The translations under genes and the position numbers were made by a program. Below, one piece after another: positions 39,915 through 48,036 of a DNA stretch of 64,000 nucleotides. The stretch comes from Clostridia bacterium (GTDB lineage Bacteria; Bacillota; Clostridia; Christensenellales; Aristaeellaceae). Under the pieces are notes generated by a model. It was not told the origin of the DNA. It saw nothing but the letters and a program-made list of their open reading frames with translations, and made no database searches. Position 1 is the first letter of the stretch. Every line of letters begins with the position of its first letter. The stretch is taken from assembly GCA_017547285.1 (NCBI GenBank), contig JAFYQB010000113.1, positions 47,749 to 111,748 of the forward strand, written 5' to 3'.

Positions 39915-40859
39915 ATGGTAGACAGCAAACAGCAATGGAAAGCATGGCTGTACCTGGCTCCGGCGATTGTGCTTTTGCTGGTGTTCACCGTGTGGCCCAT
40001 CATCAATACCGTTCGTATGGCTTTTTTGGAAAACTACTCCGGTCTGAAGGCGGCCGGCGGCGCTACCTTCCAGTTCGGTCTTGGCAACTTTGAAAAGGTC
40101 ATCGGCTATCGCCGTTTCGTCAGCTGCCTCAAGAACACTGTTCTTCTGTGCCTGCTGACGGTTCCGATCTCCACCATTCTGGCGCTGCTCATTGCCGTGG
40201 CGCTCAACTCCATCAAGGTATGCCAGAAGGCGCTTCAGACCATCTTCTTCCTGCCGTATGTTACCAACTCCATCGCCATCGGCATGGTATTTGCGGCGAT
40301 GTTCAACATCGTCGGCAGCTTCTACGGCACGCAGAACGAGATCATCGTTACCGCCGGTATCATCAACAATGTGATTCAGTTTTTTGGCGGCGAGCCGATC
40401 AACTGGATCAACTATGGCTCCACTTATGAAGCCAACATGCTGGTCATGACGGTCTACATTGTATGGAATGCGCTGCCGTTCAAGATCCTGGTGCTGCTGG
40501 GCGGTCTGCAGTCCATCAACAAGCAGTACTACGACGCCGCCAAGGTGGACGGCACGTCCCGCCGCCGCATCTTTACCCGCATCACGGTACCGCTGCTTTC
40601 GCCCATGATCGCCTATGTGGTGATTACCGGTTTCATCGGCGGCTTCAAGGAGTATACCAGCATCGTTGGTATCTTTGGCGAGAAAATGGGCCCGCCCGAT
40701 GATGCAGGACGCCTGAACACGATGGTCGGCTTTATCTACGACGCACTGAGCACCAACAGCCAGGGCCGCGCCAGCGCTGCCGCCCTTATCCTGTTCGGCA
40801 TCATTCTTGTGGTGACCATGATTAACATGCAGGTCTCCAAGAAGCGCGTGCATTACTGA
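39915..40859 (+). CDS. Sugar ABC transporter permease, MalF-type
   Basis: 314 residues, six membrane segments. 'WLYLAPAIVLLLVFTVWPI' opens the protein, and the EAA loop is 'DAAKVDGTSRRRIFTRITVP'. An extracytoplasmic loop follows membrane segment 1, as in UgpA-type permeases. AGGAGG (39900-39905) lies in the end of the ATPase gene, 3 bases of spacing separate the reading frames, and the MalG-type gene follows after 10 bases. Partners are the ATPase upstream and the SBP downstream, so this is the one complete importer in the window. Confidence 0.93.
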   Translation: MVDSKQQWKAWLYLAPAIVLLLVFTVWPIINTVRMAFLENYSGLKAAGGATFQFGLGNFEKVIGYRRFVSCLKNTVLLCLLTVPISTILALLIAVALNSIKVCQKALQTIFFLPYVTNSIAIGMVFAAMFNIVGSFYGTQNEIIVTAGIINNVIQFFGGEPINWINYGSTYEANMLVMTVYIVWNALPFKILVLLGGLQSINKQYYDAAKVDGTSRRRIFTRITVPLLSPMIAYVVITGFIGGFKEYTSIVGIFGEKMGPPDDAGRLNTMVGFIYDALSTNSQGRASAAALILFGIILVVTMINMQVSKKRVHY

Positions 40860-40869
40860 GAGGTGCCGT

Positions 40870-41763
40870 ATGAGCAAAGAAACAAATGCCACCATGCATG
40901 CAAGAGACATGCAGAAACTTACCGCCGCTCAGCGCGTGATGAAGTTCTTCTCCATTTCCGGAACCTACCTGTTCCTGGGGCTGATGGCGCTGATCGTGCT
41001 GTTCCCGTTCTACTGGATGATCATTTCCTCCCTCAAAACGCTGGATGAGTACCGCATGTCCACGCCCACGTTCTGGCCGCGCGTGATCATGCTGAGCAAC
41101 TATCTGGACGCCTTTACCACTGCCAGTCTGGGTCGGCTGTTCCTGAACACCATGTATGTGGGTCTGGTGAGCACCATTCTGTCGCTGGTCATTACCATCC
41201 TGACCGCCTTTGCCTTTGCCCGTCTGGAGTTCAAGGGCAAGGAAACACTGTTCGCGCTGCTGCTGGCGACCATGATGATTCCCGGCGAACTGTTCACCAT
41301 CACCAACTATTCCACCGTTACCAATCTGGGCTGGATCAACACCTATACGGTTCTGATCGTGCCGTTCCTGGTGAGTGTGTTTTACATCTACCTGCTGCGT
41401 CAGAACTTCCTGCAGATTCCCAACGAGCTGTATCTGGCCGCCAAGGTGGATGGTACCAGCGACTGGAAATACCTGTGGAAGGTGATGGTCCCGCTGGCTT
41501 TGCCCACGCTGATTTCCATCACCATCCTCAAAATGATGGGCGCATGGAACTCCTACATCTGGCCCCGTCTGGTTGCCAACGATGAAGCGCACCGCATGAT
41601 CACCAACGGCCTGCGCAACGCCTTTACCGAAACCACCGGCGATGTAAACTATCCCGTGCAGATGGCCGCCGTTGCGCTGGTTTCCGCTCCGCTGTTCCTT
41701 GTGTTTGTATTTCTGCGCAAATACATTATGAGCGGCGTAAGCCGTTCGGGCATCAAGGGATAA
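40870..41763 (+). CDS. Sugar ABC transporter permease, MalG-type
   Basis: 297 residues. N-terminal span 'YLFLGLMALIVLFPFYWMII', then 'SSLKTLDEYR'; EAA loop 'LAAKVDGTSDWKYLWKVMVP'; C-terminus 'YIMSGVSRSGIKG' as in UgpE/MalG-like proteins. GAGAGGTG precedes ATG 40870. Forms the heterodimeric channel with the MalF-type protein. The 77-base gap to the SBP gene has no hairpin, unlike the LplBC loci. Confidence 0.93.
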   Translation: MSKETNATMHARDMQKLTAAQRVMKFFSISGTYLFLGLMALIVLFPFYWMIISSLKTLDEYRMSTPTFWPRVIMLSNYLDAFTTASLGRLFLNTMYVGLVSTILSLVITILTAFAFARLEFKGKETLFALLLATMMIPGELFTITNYSTVTNLGWINTYTVLIVPFLVSVFYIYLLRQNFLQIPNELYLAAKVDGTSDWKYLWKVMVPLALPTLISITILKMMGAWNSYIWPRLVANDEAHRMITNGLRNAFTETTGDVNYPVQMAAVALVSAPLFLVFVFLRKYIMSGVSRSGIKG

Positions 41764-41840
41764 TCATTCTGGTTGATAGACCGCCTCAGCGATCTGTTAC
41801 ATACAAAGTCTCCCCACTATAAGAAAGGAAGGACACCACA

Positions 41841-43202
41841 ATGAAGAAAATCGTCTCCACCATTCTGGCGCTGGCGCTTGTGCTGACCAGCCTGACCGGT
41901 CTGTTTACCTCCGCCTCTGCCGAAGCCTTTGCTGCCGGTTACGACGGAAGCGAAGTGACCATCAAGTTCTACCACACCATGGGCTCCAACCTGACCACCG
42001 TTCTGGATCAGTACATTGCCGAGTTCAACACCATCTACCCCAACATCCACATCGAGTACACCTCTGTTGGCGGCTATGACGATGTTCGCGATCAGGTTTC
42101 CACCGAGATCACCGTCGGCGCTCAGCCCAACATTGCCTACTGCTATCCCGACCACGTGGCCCTGTACAACCTGGCCATGGCCGTTCAGCCCCTGGACGAG
42201 CTGATTGACCATCCCGAAATCGGCCTGACCGCTGAGCAGAAGGCTGACTTCATTGAGGGCTACTACAACGAGGGCAAGGAATTCGGCGACGGCCTGATGT
42301 ACACCATGCCGCTTTCCAAGTCCACCGAAGTGCTGTACTACAACAAGACCTTCTTCGATGCCAACGGCCTCACCGTTCCCACCACCTGGGACGAGCTGGA
42401 AGCTGTCTGCGCCAAGATCAAGGAGATCGACCCCATGTCCATCCCGCTGGGTTACGACTCCGAGTCCAACTGGTTCATCAACATGACCGAGCAGTATGAC
42501 TCCGATTACACTAGCGCCACCGAGCCTCACTTCCTGTTTGACAACGAGACCAACCGTGCCTTCATCAAAAAGTTCCGCGAGTGGTACCAGAAGGGCTATG
42601 TGACCACCCAGACCCTGTACGGTGCCTACACCTCCGGCCTGTTCGTTTCCACCACCGAAGTAAAGAGCTACATGTCCATCGGCTCCTCCGCCGGCGCTAC
42701 CTACCAGCGTCCCGCTGCCAATGCTGACGGCTCCTATCCCTTCGAAGTGGGCATCGCCACCATTCCCCAGGTGAGCAACGACAACCGCAAGGTCATCTCC
42801 CAGGGTCCCAGCGTCTGCATCTTCAAGAAGAGCAATCCCCAGGAAGTGATCGCCTCCTGGCTGTTCGTGAAGTACCTGACCACCACCGTTGAGTTCCAGG
42901 CTGAGTTCTCCATGGCTTCCGGCTACGTTCCCGTTCTGAAGAGCGTTTCCGAGAACCCCGTGTATGCTGACTTCATCGCCAAGGCTGACGGCGGCAACTA
43001 CGTTTCCGCTCTGTCTGCCAAGGTTTGTCTGGAGCAGGCTGACGCCTACTACACCTCTCCCGCTTTCAACGGCTCTTCTGAGGCCCGCGACCAGGTCGGC
43101 GACCTGTTGTGCGCCTGCCTGACCGGCGCCGGCGATGCCGATGAAGTGATCGCTGATGCCTTCGAAAAGGCCATCGAGGAGTGCGAGTACGCCATCTGGT
43201 AA
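41841..43202 (+). CDS. Extracellular solute-binding protein family 1 of the complete importer
   Basis: 453 residues. Signal peptide 'MKKIVSTILALALVLTSLTG' with cleavage near 'SASA-EA', no lipobox cysteine. Mature sequence 'VTIKFYHTMGSNLTTVLDQY' and 'YTMPLSKSTEVLYYNKTFFD' are classic UgpB/MalE-like family-1 features. GGAAGGA precedes ATG 41841. The next gene, encoding a secreted nuclease-like protein, begins one base after this stop, which implies coupled translation. The ligand could therefore be a nucleoside, sugar phosphate or sugar released from nucleic acid, though family-1 SBPs mostly bind saccharides. Confidence 0.93.
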   Translation: MKKIVSTILALALVLTSLTGLFTSASAEAFAAGYDGSEVTIKFYHTMGSNLTTVLDQYIAEFNTIYPNIHIEYTSVGGYDDVRDQVSTEITVGAQPNIAYCYPDHVALYNLAMAVQPLDELIDHPEIGLTAEQKADFIEGYYNEGKEFGDGLMYTMPLSKSTEVLYYNKTFFDANGLTVPTTWDELEAVCAKIKEIDPMSIPLGYDSESNWFINMTEQYDSDYTSATEPHFLFDNETNRAFIKKFREWYQKGYVTTQTLYGAYTSGLFVSTTEVKSYMSIGSSAGATYQRPAANADGSYPFEVGIATIPQVSNDNRKVISQGPSVCIFKKSNPQEVIASWLFVKYLTTTVEFQAEFSMASGYVPVLKSVSENPVYADFIAKADGGNYVSALSAKVCLEQADAYYTSPAFNGSSEARDQVGDLLCACLTGAGDADEVIADAFEKAIEECEYAIW

Positions 43203-43203
43203 G

Positions 43204-44499
43204 ATGAAGATCATCCGACAGATTGCATGCCTGCTTCTGTGCCTGATGCTGGCGGGCTTTGCGCTTGCGGAAACCCCGGCACAGTCCACCGACTTTGCCG
43301 GGCAGCTCAGGCTGAACATGGCTTCTGAAACCGTGAAAACGGAAGCAACCGTCAAAACCTTTGTGGATGGTGATACCACCCACTTCCTTGTGCCGGAAAG
43401 CGTAGCCGCCAGCGGCGTGCTTCGCGCTCGCTATCTGGCTGTGAACACCCCGGAAACCACCGGCAAGGTGGAGGAGTACGGCAAAAAGGCCGCGGCCTTC
43501 ACCAAAGAAAAGCTCACGAATGCCGAAAGCATCATCCTGGAATCGGATGACGGAAAGTGGAACCTTGATTCCACCGGAGGCCGTCATCTGGTATGGGTAT
43601 GGTACAAGCCGGCGGAGGAAAGCGACTATCGCTGTCTCAATCTGGAGCTTTTGCAAAATGGTCTGGCCATTGCCAATTCCACCGCCAACAACCGCTACGG
43701 CAGCACCTGCATGGCCGCGCTCAATCAGGCCAGGGCGGAAAAGCTGCATCTGTATTCCGGGCAGAAGGATCCTGATTTCTACTACGGCGAGGCCGTTGAG
43801 CTTACCCTGCGCGAGCTGCGTACCAATGTGGAAGCCTACAACGGCATGAAGGTTGCGTTTAACGGTATTGTGACCATGAACCGCGACCAGAGTGTGTACG
43901 TGGAAACCTTCGATCCCGAAACCGGGCTGTACTTCGGTATGCCGGTGTACTACGGCTATGGCATGAGCGGCGCAGGTCTGGATATTCTCTCCGTGGGCAA
44001 CGAAGTGCGCATCGTGGGTACGCTTCAGTACTACGAGGCGGGCGGCACATGGCAGGTATCTGGACTTACCTACCGCATGATGAAGCCCAATGATCCGGGC
44101 AACATCCAGAAGATCTCCGATGGACACAGCGCAGCCTATGCGCCGGTGGACGCGGAAACCTTCATTGGCCAGACAAGTGTGGAAACCGAAGAAGGCAGCA
44201 AAACCTTCCCGTGGGCACAGCTTGCGCTGGGTACCTCAGTATCCATCGCTCATTTGACGGTTGAGGATGCTGTCACCACCCTTGCGGAGGACAGCTCCAG
44301 CTACGGTGCGATCACCCTTCGCTGCACAAGCGGCGGCGCAGAAGTGACCGTACGCACCGAACCCATGTACGAAAACGGCACCCTGATCACGCAGGACCGC
44401 TATCTGGGAAAAACCATCAGCGTCAAGGGCGTTGTGGATTTCTACGACGGCGCGTACCAGATCCGGGCGCTGACTCCTGAACATATCACCATTGAATAA
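43204..44499 (+). CDS. Secreted staphylococcal-nuclease-like protein with C-terminal OB-type domains
   Basis: 431 residues from ATG 43204, one base after the SBP stop. Signal peptide 'MKIIRQIACLLLCLMLAG' ending 'FALA-ET'. The SNase domain is at about 45-190: Asp57 in 'FVDGDTTHF' (metal ligand), Arg76 in 'RARYLAVNTPE', Glu84 (general base position), Arg127 in 'GGRHLVWVW'. The second metal ligand, Asp40 in S. aureus nuclease, is Asn81 here, so activity is likely but not assured. The rest (about 195-431) looks like two OB-fold nucleic-acid- or sugar-binding modules with 'GMKVAFNGIVTMN' and 'LGKTISVKGVVDFYDGAYQI'. It would act outside the cell, degrading RNA/DNA or binding it. Confidence 0.83.
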   Translation: MKIIRQIACLLLCLMLAGFALAETPAQSTDFAGQLRLNMASETVKTEATVKTFVDGDTTHFLVPESVAASGVLRARYLAVNTPETTGKVEEYGKKAAAFTKEKLTNAESIILESDDGKWNLDSTGGRHLVWVWYKPAEESDYRCLNLELLQNGLAIANSTANNRYGSTCMAALNQARAEKLHLYSGQKDPDFYYGEAVELTLRELRTNVEAYNGMKVAFNGIVTMNRDQSVYVETFDPETGLYFGMPVYYGYGMSGAGLDILSVGNEVRIVGTLQYYEAGGTWQVSGLTYRMMKPNDPGNIQKISDGHSAAYAPVDAETFIGQTSVETEEGSKTFPWAQLALGTSVSIAHLTVEDAVTTLAEDSSSYGAITLRCTSGGAEVTVRTEPMYENGTLITQDRYLGKTISVKGVVDFYDGAYQIRALTPEHITIE

Positions 44500-44523
44500 C
44501 GCATACACGAAAGGAGAACCCTC

Positions 44524-45834
44524 ATGAAGAAGCTTACCAGCATTCTTGCCATGCTGCTGGTTCTGGCAATCAGCATGGTTCCCGCTCTGGCGGAAGCCCC
44601 CGCGGACGCGGCTCTCAAGTCCGCCCGCGCCTACCTGAACACCATGTACAAGAAGGCCCCCGAAACCACCCTGACCGATTATCAGGTTGTCAGCAAGGTC
44701 ATCATCGGCGATGTGGAATTCCCCATCGAGTGGACCGCTGACTCTGACACCATCAAGATCATCCCCGGCGATCTGACCACCATCGACGTGGATGAAAAGA
44801 ACCCCGAAGAAGTCAACTACATTCTGACCGCTACCATGAAGAACGCTGCCGGCGAGTCCGTCAGCCTGAGCTTCAAGCACAAGGTTCCTGCCGCTCTGAT
44901 TCTGGAAGGCCTGAGCTACGAAGAGATCGTGGCTGCCGCCTACACCCTGGAAGATGGCGTTGCCATGGAAGAGCCCCAGCGCCTGTTCGGTACCATCATC
45001 AACATCCCCACTCCCTACAGCGAGGAGTACAAGAACATCACTGTTGATATGCAGATCGGCGAACTGGCTGATCAGCCCATCCAGTGCTACCGCCTCTCCG
45101 GCGAAGGCGCTGAGAAGCTGGCTGTTGGCGACAAGATCACCGTGGAAGGCATTCTGAAGAACTACAAGGGCACCATCGAGTTCGATAAGGGCTGCGTGCT
45201 GGTAGGCTTCGGCGAGATCGAATCCCAGCAGGGTGTGCTGGATGCCGCTTACAAGCTGGAAGACGGCGTTGCTCTGACTGCGCCTACCGCTCTGGCTGGC
45301 GAAATCGTGAACATCGATACCGCTTACAGCGAAGAGTACAAGAACATCACCGTAACCATTGTTTGCGACGGCAAGACCGAGCAGCCTGTGATGTGCTATC
45401 GCCTGAGCGGCGAAGGCGCTGAGAAGCTGGCTGTTGGCGACAAGATCGCCGTGTACGGCACCATCAAGAACTACAAGGGCACCATCGAGTTCGACAAGGG
45501 CTGCAAGCTGATTCCCTATGAGGCTGCCTCCATGGCCCGTACCGTGCTGGCTGGCTATGCTCTGGAAGATGGTCTGTCCATCGAAAAGGCCAAGACCCTG
45601 ACCGGCGTGATCTCCTCCATCGACACCGCTTACAGCGAGGAGTACAAGAACATCACCGTGACCATCGTGGTTGCCGGTATGGAAGACAACAAGATCCAGT
45701 GCTACCGTCTGGCTGGCGAAGGCGCTGCTGAACTGGCCGTGGGCGATACCATCACCGTCACCGGCACAATCAAGAACTACAAGGGCACCATCGAGTTTGA
45801 CAAGGGCTGCACCCTTGACGCTGTGGTGAAGTAA
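44524..45834 (+). CDS. Secreted protein with three tandem OB-like repeats
   Basis: 436 residues, signal peptide 'MKKLTSILAMLLVLAISMV' ending 'ALA-EA'. Residues about 28-122 resemble a bacterial Ig-like domain ('ITVDEKNP'-type strand pattern, 'FPIEWTADSDTIKI'). Then three repeats follow (134-228, 235-332, 337-436), each with 'AYSEEYKNITV' or a close variant, 'CYRLSGEGAEKLAVGD' and 'NYKGTIEFDKGC'. The 'VGDKITVxGxxKNYKGTIE' pattern suits OB-fold modules, and similar modules occur at the end of the nuclease upstream. One Cys pair per repeat may form disulfides. GAAAGGAG precedes ATG 44524. Probably a surface binding protein working with the nuclease-like protein and SBP; no enzymatic motif seen. 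Confidence 0.75.
   Translation: MKKLTSILAMLLVLAISMVPALAEAPADAALKSARAYLNTMYKKAPETTLTDYQVVSKVIIGDVEFPIEWTADSDTIKIIPGDLTTIDVDEKNPEEVNYILTATMKNAAGESVSLSFKHKVPAALILEGLSYEEIVAAAYTLEDGVAMEEPQRLFGTIINIPTPYSEEYKNITVDMQIGELADQPIQCYRLSGEGAEKLAVGDKITVEGILKNYKGTIEFDKGCVLVGFGEIESQQGVLDAAYKLEDGVALTAPTALAGEIVNIDTAYSEEYKNITVTIVCDGKTEQPVMCYRLSGEGAEKLAVGDKIAVYGTIKNYKGTIEFDKGCKLIPYEAASMARTVLAGYALEDGLSIEKAKTLTGVISSIDTAYSEEYKNITVTIVVAGMEDNKIQCYRLAGEGAAELAVGDTITVTGTIKNYKGTIEFDKGCTLDAVVK
44923..45834 (+). repeat. Three in-frame coding repeats of about 290-300 bases
   Basis: Units at about 44923-45207, 45226-45519 and 45532-45834. The stretch encoding NYKGTIEFDKGC is nearly identical at DNA level in all three, pointing to recent duplication or gene conversion. 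Confidence 0.85.
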
Positions 45835-45848
45835 GTTCTGATGAACTC

Positions 45849-45885
45849 AATACCCCCCCAAGGCGATCTGCCTTGGGGGGGTATT
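45849..45885. terminator. Long GC-rich terminator hairpin
   Basis: Perfect 16-bp stem (45849-45864 / 45870-45885) with GATCT loop and seven consecutive G-C pairs, between convergent operons. U-tract is short, but the stem is very strong. Confidence 0.8.
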
Positions 45886-45893
45886 GTATACAG

Positions 45894-46361
45894 TTAAGTA
45901 TCGATTCTGACCATTTCTGTTAAGGCTTGGTTACGGTAGGTCAAATCTGTTCTTTCTATAAAATCAGCTTTTTCCCAGAACGCATTTCCATCGGCATTGC
46001 GTTCAAACACCACCAGCGCTGCTTTGTGAATGCCGCAGGCTTTTAGCGCCGCAACAGCGCTTTCCACCAGCGTGGAAGCGATACCCTGCCGCCTGTAATC
46101 AGGATGAACGGCAGTGTGGTAGATATATCCTCTGCGCCCGTCGTGACCACAGAGAATTGCACCGATCACCTGTTCGTTCTGCAAAGCGACAAAACTGGTA
46201 TCAGGATTGCGCTTCAGATAGCGTTCGATGCCTTCACGGGAATCATCCAGGTCGTTCAGGCCCATTCCGGCGCAGGACAGCCACAGGGCATAAACTGCTT
46301 CGTAATCGTCGGTTCTCATTGTCCGGATGTGCATAAATGGATCTTTCTGTCGGCTGTTCAT
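45894..46361 (-). CDS. GNAT-family N-acetyltransferase
   Basis: 155 residues, cytoplasmic. Acetyl-CoA binding motif A 'AVHPDYRRQGIASTLVE' with the R/QxxGxG/A pattern, motif B 'ALVVFERNADGNAFWEKADF'. Start ATG 46361 overlaps the SurE stop by ATGA, supporting it over the internal ATG nine codons later, which has no RBS. Acetyl acceptor unknown; GNATs in operons with nucleotide-handling enzymes vary. Last gene of a four-gene operon. Confidence 0.88.
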   Translation of the reverse strand: MNSRQKDPFMHIRTMRTDDYEAVYALWLSCAGMGLNDLDDSREGIERYLKRNPDTSFVALQNEQVIGAILCGHDGRRGYIYHTAVHPDYRRQGIASTLVESAVAALKACGIHKAALVVFERNADGNAFWEKADFIERTDLTYRNQALTEMVRIDT

Positions 46362-47062
46362 TTCAATGCAGCCCAGTTGGTTTTGTCTGTGGTCAGTGGG
46401 GTAATGGAAATACAGCGATCATGAAGCACGGCATTGGTATCCAGCTGCGGATCTTCCGTAGGCTGCCAGATATTCTGACCGTTGGAACGAATCATGTTGC
46501 CATCCCAGATAAAATCATCCGAGAAAAAGCGTCCGCCCTGATGCGTCATGCGGATTTCACCGGAAGGCTCCTCCGGAATGTTTACGTTCCACACATCGGA
46601 TTTGCTCAGCAGATTGTTTTGCATGATGTAATCCCATGCAGTATCCAGATGCTTCTGCGCGCCTTCAAAGGTATCAAAGCCAGTGGAAAAAGCCACGCCT
46701 TTGGTTTGCTGCATGCCAGCTTCCAGAGCCGCACCGACCGTGCCGGAATAGATGATTTCACGTCCCAGATTGTAGCCGCAGTTGATGCCGGAAAAGACGA
46801 TATCAAAGTTCTCCTGCATGGCGACCAGCGCAATACGCACACAGTCAGCCGGGGTGGAATCCACCGAATAGGCGCGAAGACCGGTGGGATGCTCCACGCG
46901 TTTTACTTCGAAAGCCTTGTGGATTTCGATGCTGTGCGCCTTACCGCTCTGCTGTACCTTTGGCGCAACGATCACCACTTCGCCAAGTTTTTTGGCCCAC
47001 TCGGCAAGGAGCGTGATGCCTTCGCTGAAAATGCCGTCGTCATTGGTGATGCAGATTTTCAT
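46358..47062 (-). CDS. surE: 5'/3'-nucleotidase SurE
   Basis: 234 residues from ATG 47062, which overlaps the upstream DHH gene stop by ATGA; the TTG two codons earlier is less likely. Metal site Asp8-Asp9 in 'ITNDDGIFSEG', 'APKVQQSGKAHSIEIHK' (SGxSxS-like loop), 'STPADCVRIAL', and 'VFSGINCGYNLG' with the conserved Asn. SurE removes phosphate from nucleoside monophosphates and some short polyphosphates in the cytoplasm. Together with the two DHH enzymes it would take nanoRNA to nucleoside. Confidence 0.93.
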   Translation of the reverse strand: MKICITNDDGIFSEGITLLAEWAKKLGEVVIVAPKVQQSGKAHSIEIHKAFEVKRVEHPTGLRAYSVDSTPADCVRIALVAMQENFDIVFSGINCGYNLGREIIYSGTVGAALEAGMQQTKGVAFSTGFDTFEGAQKHLDTAWDYIMQNNLLSKSDVWNVNIPEEPSGEIRMTHQGGRFFSDDFIWDGNMIRSNGQNIWQPTEDPQLDTNAVLHDRCISITPLTTDKTNWAALK

Positions 47063-48036
47063 AGCCAACCCTCGTGCGTTGCCTTGTAATCACGGATGTG
47101 TTCATCAGCATCGGCGATCAGCGCCTGCATTTCATCCGCAGAGTACACAGTCGCGCCGCTGGCGCAGGCATGGCCGCCGCCGTGATACTTTTCGGCAATG
47201 GTGTTGATGGAGGCAAAGCGCGAACGCAGGCGCACGCGGATCTCGCCTTCCGGCGTATCGATGAACGCCAGCCAGCACAGCACGCCTTTGATATCGCTCA
47301 GACTTGAAATGGAGGTGCAGGCCGTTTCAAAGGTGAGGCCGAAACGCTTTTGCATATCCATATCCACATGAATCCATGCCACGCCGCCCGGCGTAAGCTG
47401 CATGTTTTCATAAATGGCGGCTTTGAACTTGAGTTCGTCAAAGGTGCGCAGGTACAGGTGGGAATACAGCGTTTCAGTATCCACGCCGCTGTCCAGAATC
47501 AATCCGGCCAAACGCATGGTATCGCCGGTAACGCCTTCGTACATGAAACGGCCGGAGTCCGTAACCATGCCGGTGTACAGGCATTCGGCAGCACGCTTGC
47601 TGAGGACGAGCCTGTCCTGAAACGCCTCATAGAAAGCGGCGATCATTTCACAGGCGGAGGAACGCCAGTCTTCCACCCAGTTGATGTGGCCGTAGGGGTC
47701 GCGTTCAATGTGGTGATCGATCTTGATGATTTCCTGACAAAGCGCGTATTTCTGATTGGAAATGCGTTCGCGGTTGCCTACGTCGATCACTATGCCGAGG
47801 GCATTTGCATACGCCTCATCGGATACAGGCGCATCATCCGCTCCCAGAAAAGAAAGGTAATCGCTGTGCTCGTCATCCACCAGATAGACGCTCTTTTCCG
47901 GCCACGTGCGGCGGATGATCTCCTGCAGGCCCTTGGTTGCACCCACGCAGTCGCCGTCAATGCGGATGTGGCGGAACAGCATGATGGTTTCCGCTGCCTT
48001 GATGCGGTCAAAAATGGTTTGTAAAACGGGATTCAT
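47059..48036 (-). CDS. DHH-family phosphoesterase (NrnA-like), second of a tandem pair
   Basis: 325 residues. 'FRHIRIDGDCVGA' (Asp27, Asp29), 'IVIDVGN', 'KIDHHIERD', 'YTGMVTDSGRF' and DHHA1 motif 'YHGGGHACASGATV' give a complete oligoribonuclease/pAp-phosphatase active site. The first motif is DGDC rather than DGDA. A 4-base overlap couples it to its paralogue upstream and to SurE downstream. NrnA enzymes degrade 2-5-mer RNA and 3'-phosphoadenosine 5'-phosphate. Confidence 0.9.
   Translation of the reverse strand: MNPVLQTIFDRIKAAETIMLFRHIRIDGDCVGATKGLQEIIRRTWPEKSVYLVDDEHSDYLSFLGADDAPVSDEAYANALGIVIDVGNRERISNQKYALCQEIIKIDHHIERDPYGHINWVEDWRSSACEMIAAFYEAFQDRLVLSKRAAECLYTGMVTDSGRFMYEGVTGDTMRLAGLILDSGVDTETLYSHLYLRTFDELKFKAAIYENMQLTPGGVAWIHVDMDMQKRFGLTFETACTSISSLSDIKGVLCWLAFIDTPEGEIRVRLRSRFASINTIAEKYHGGGHACASGATVYSADEMQALIADADEHIRDYKATHEGWL

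Noticed and set aside
44923..45834. CRISPR-like repeats
   Set aside because: Repeats are about 290-300 bases, in frame and coding; spacing and size do not fit CRISPR.
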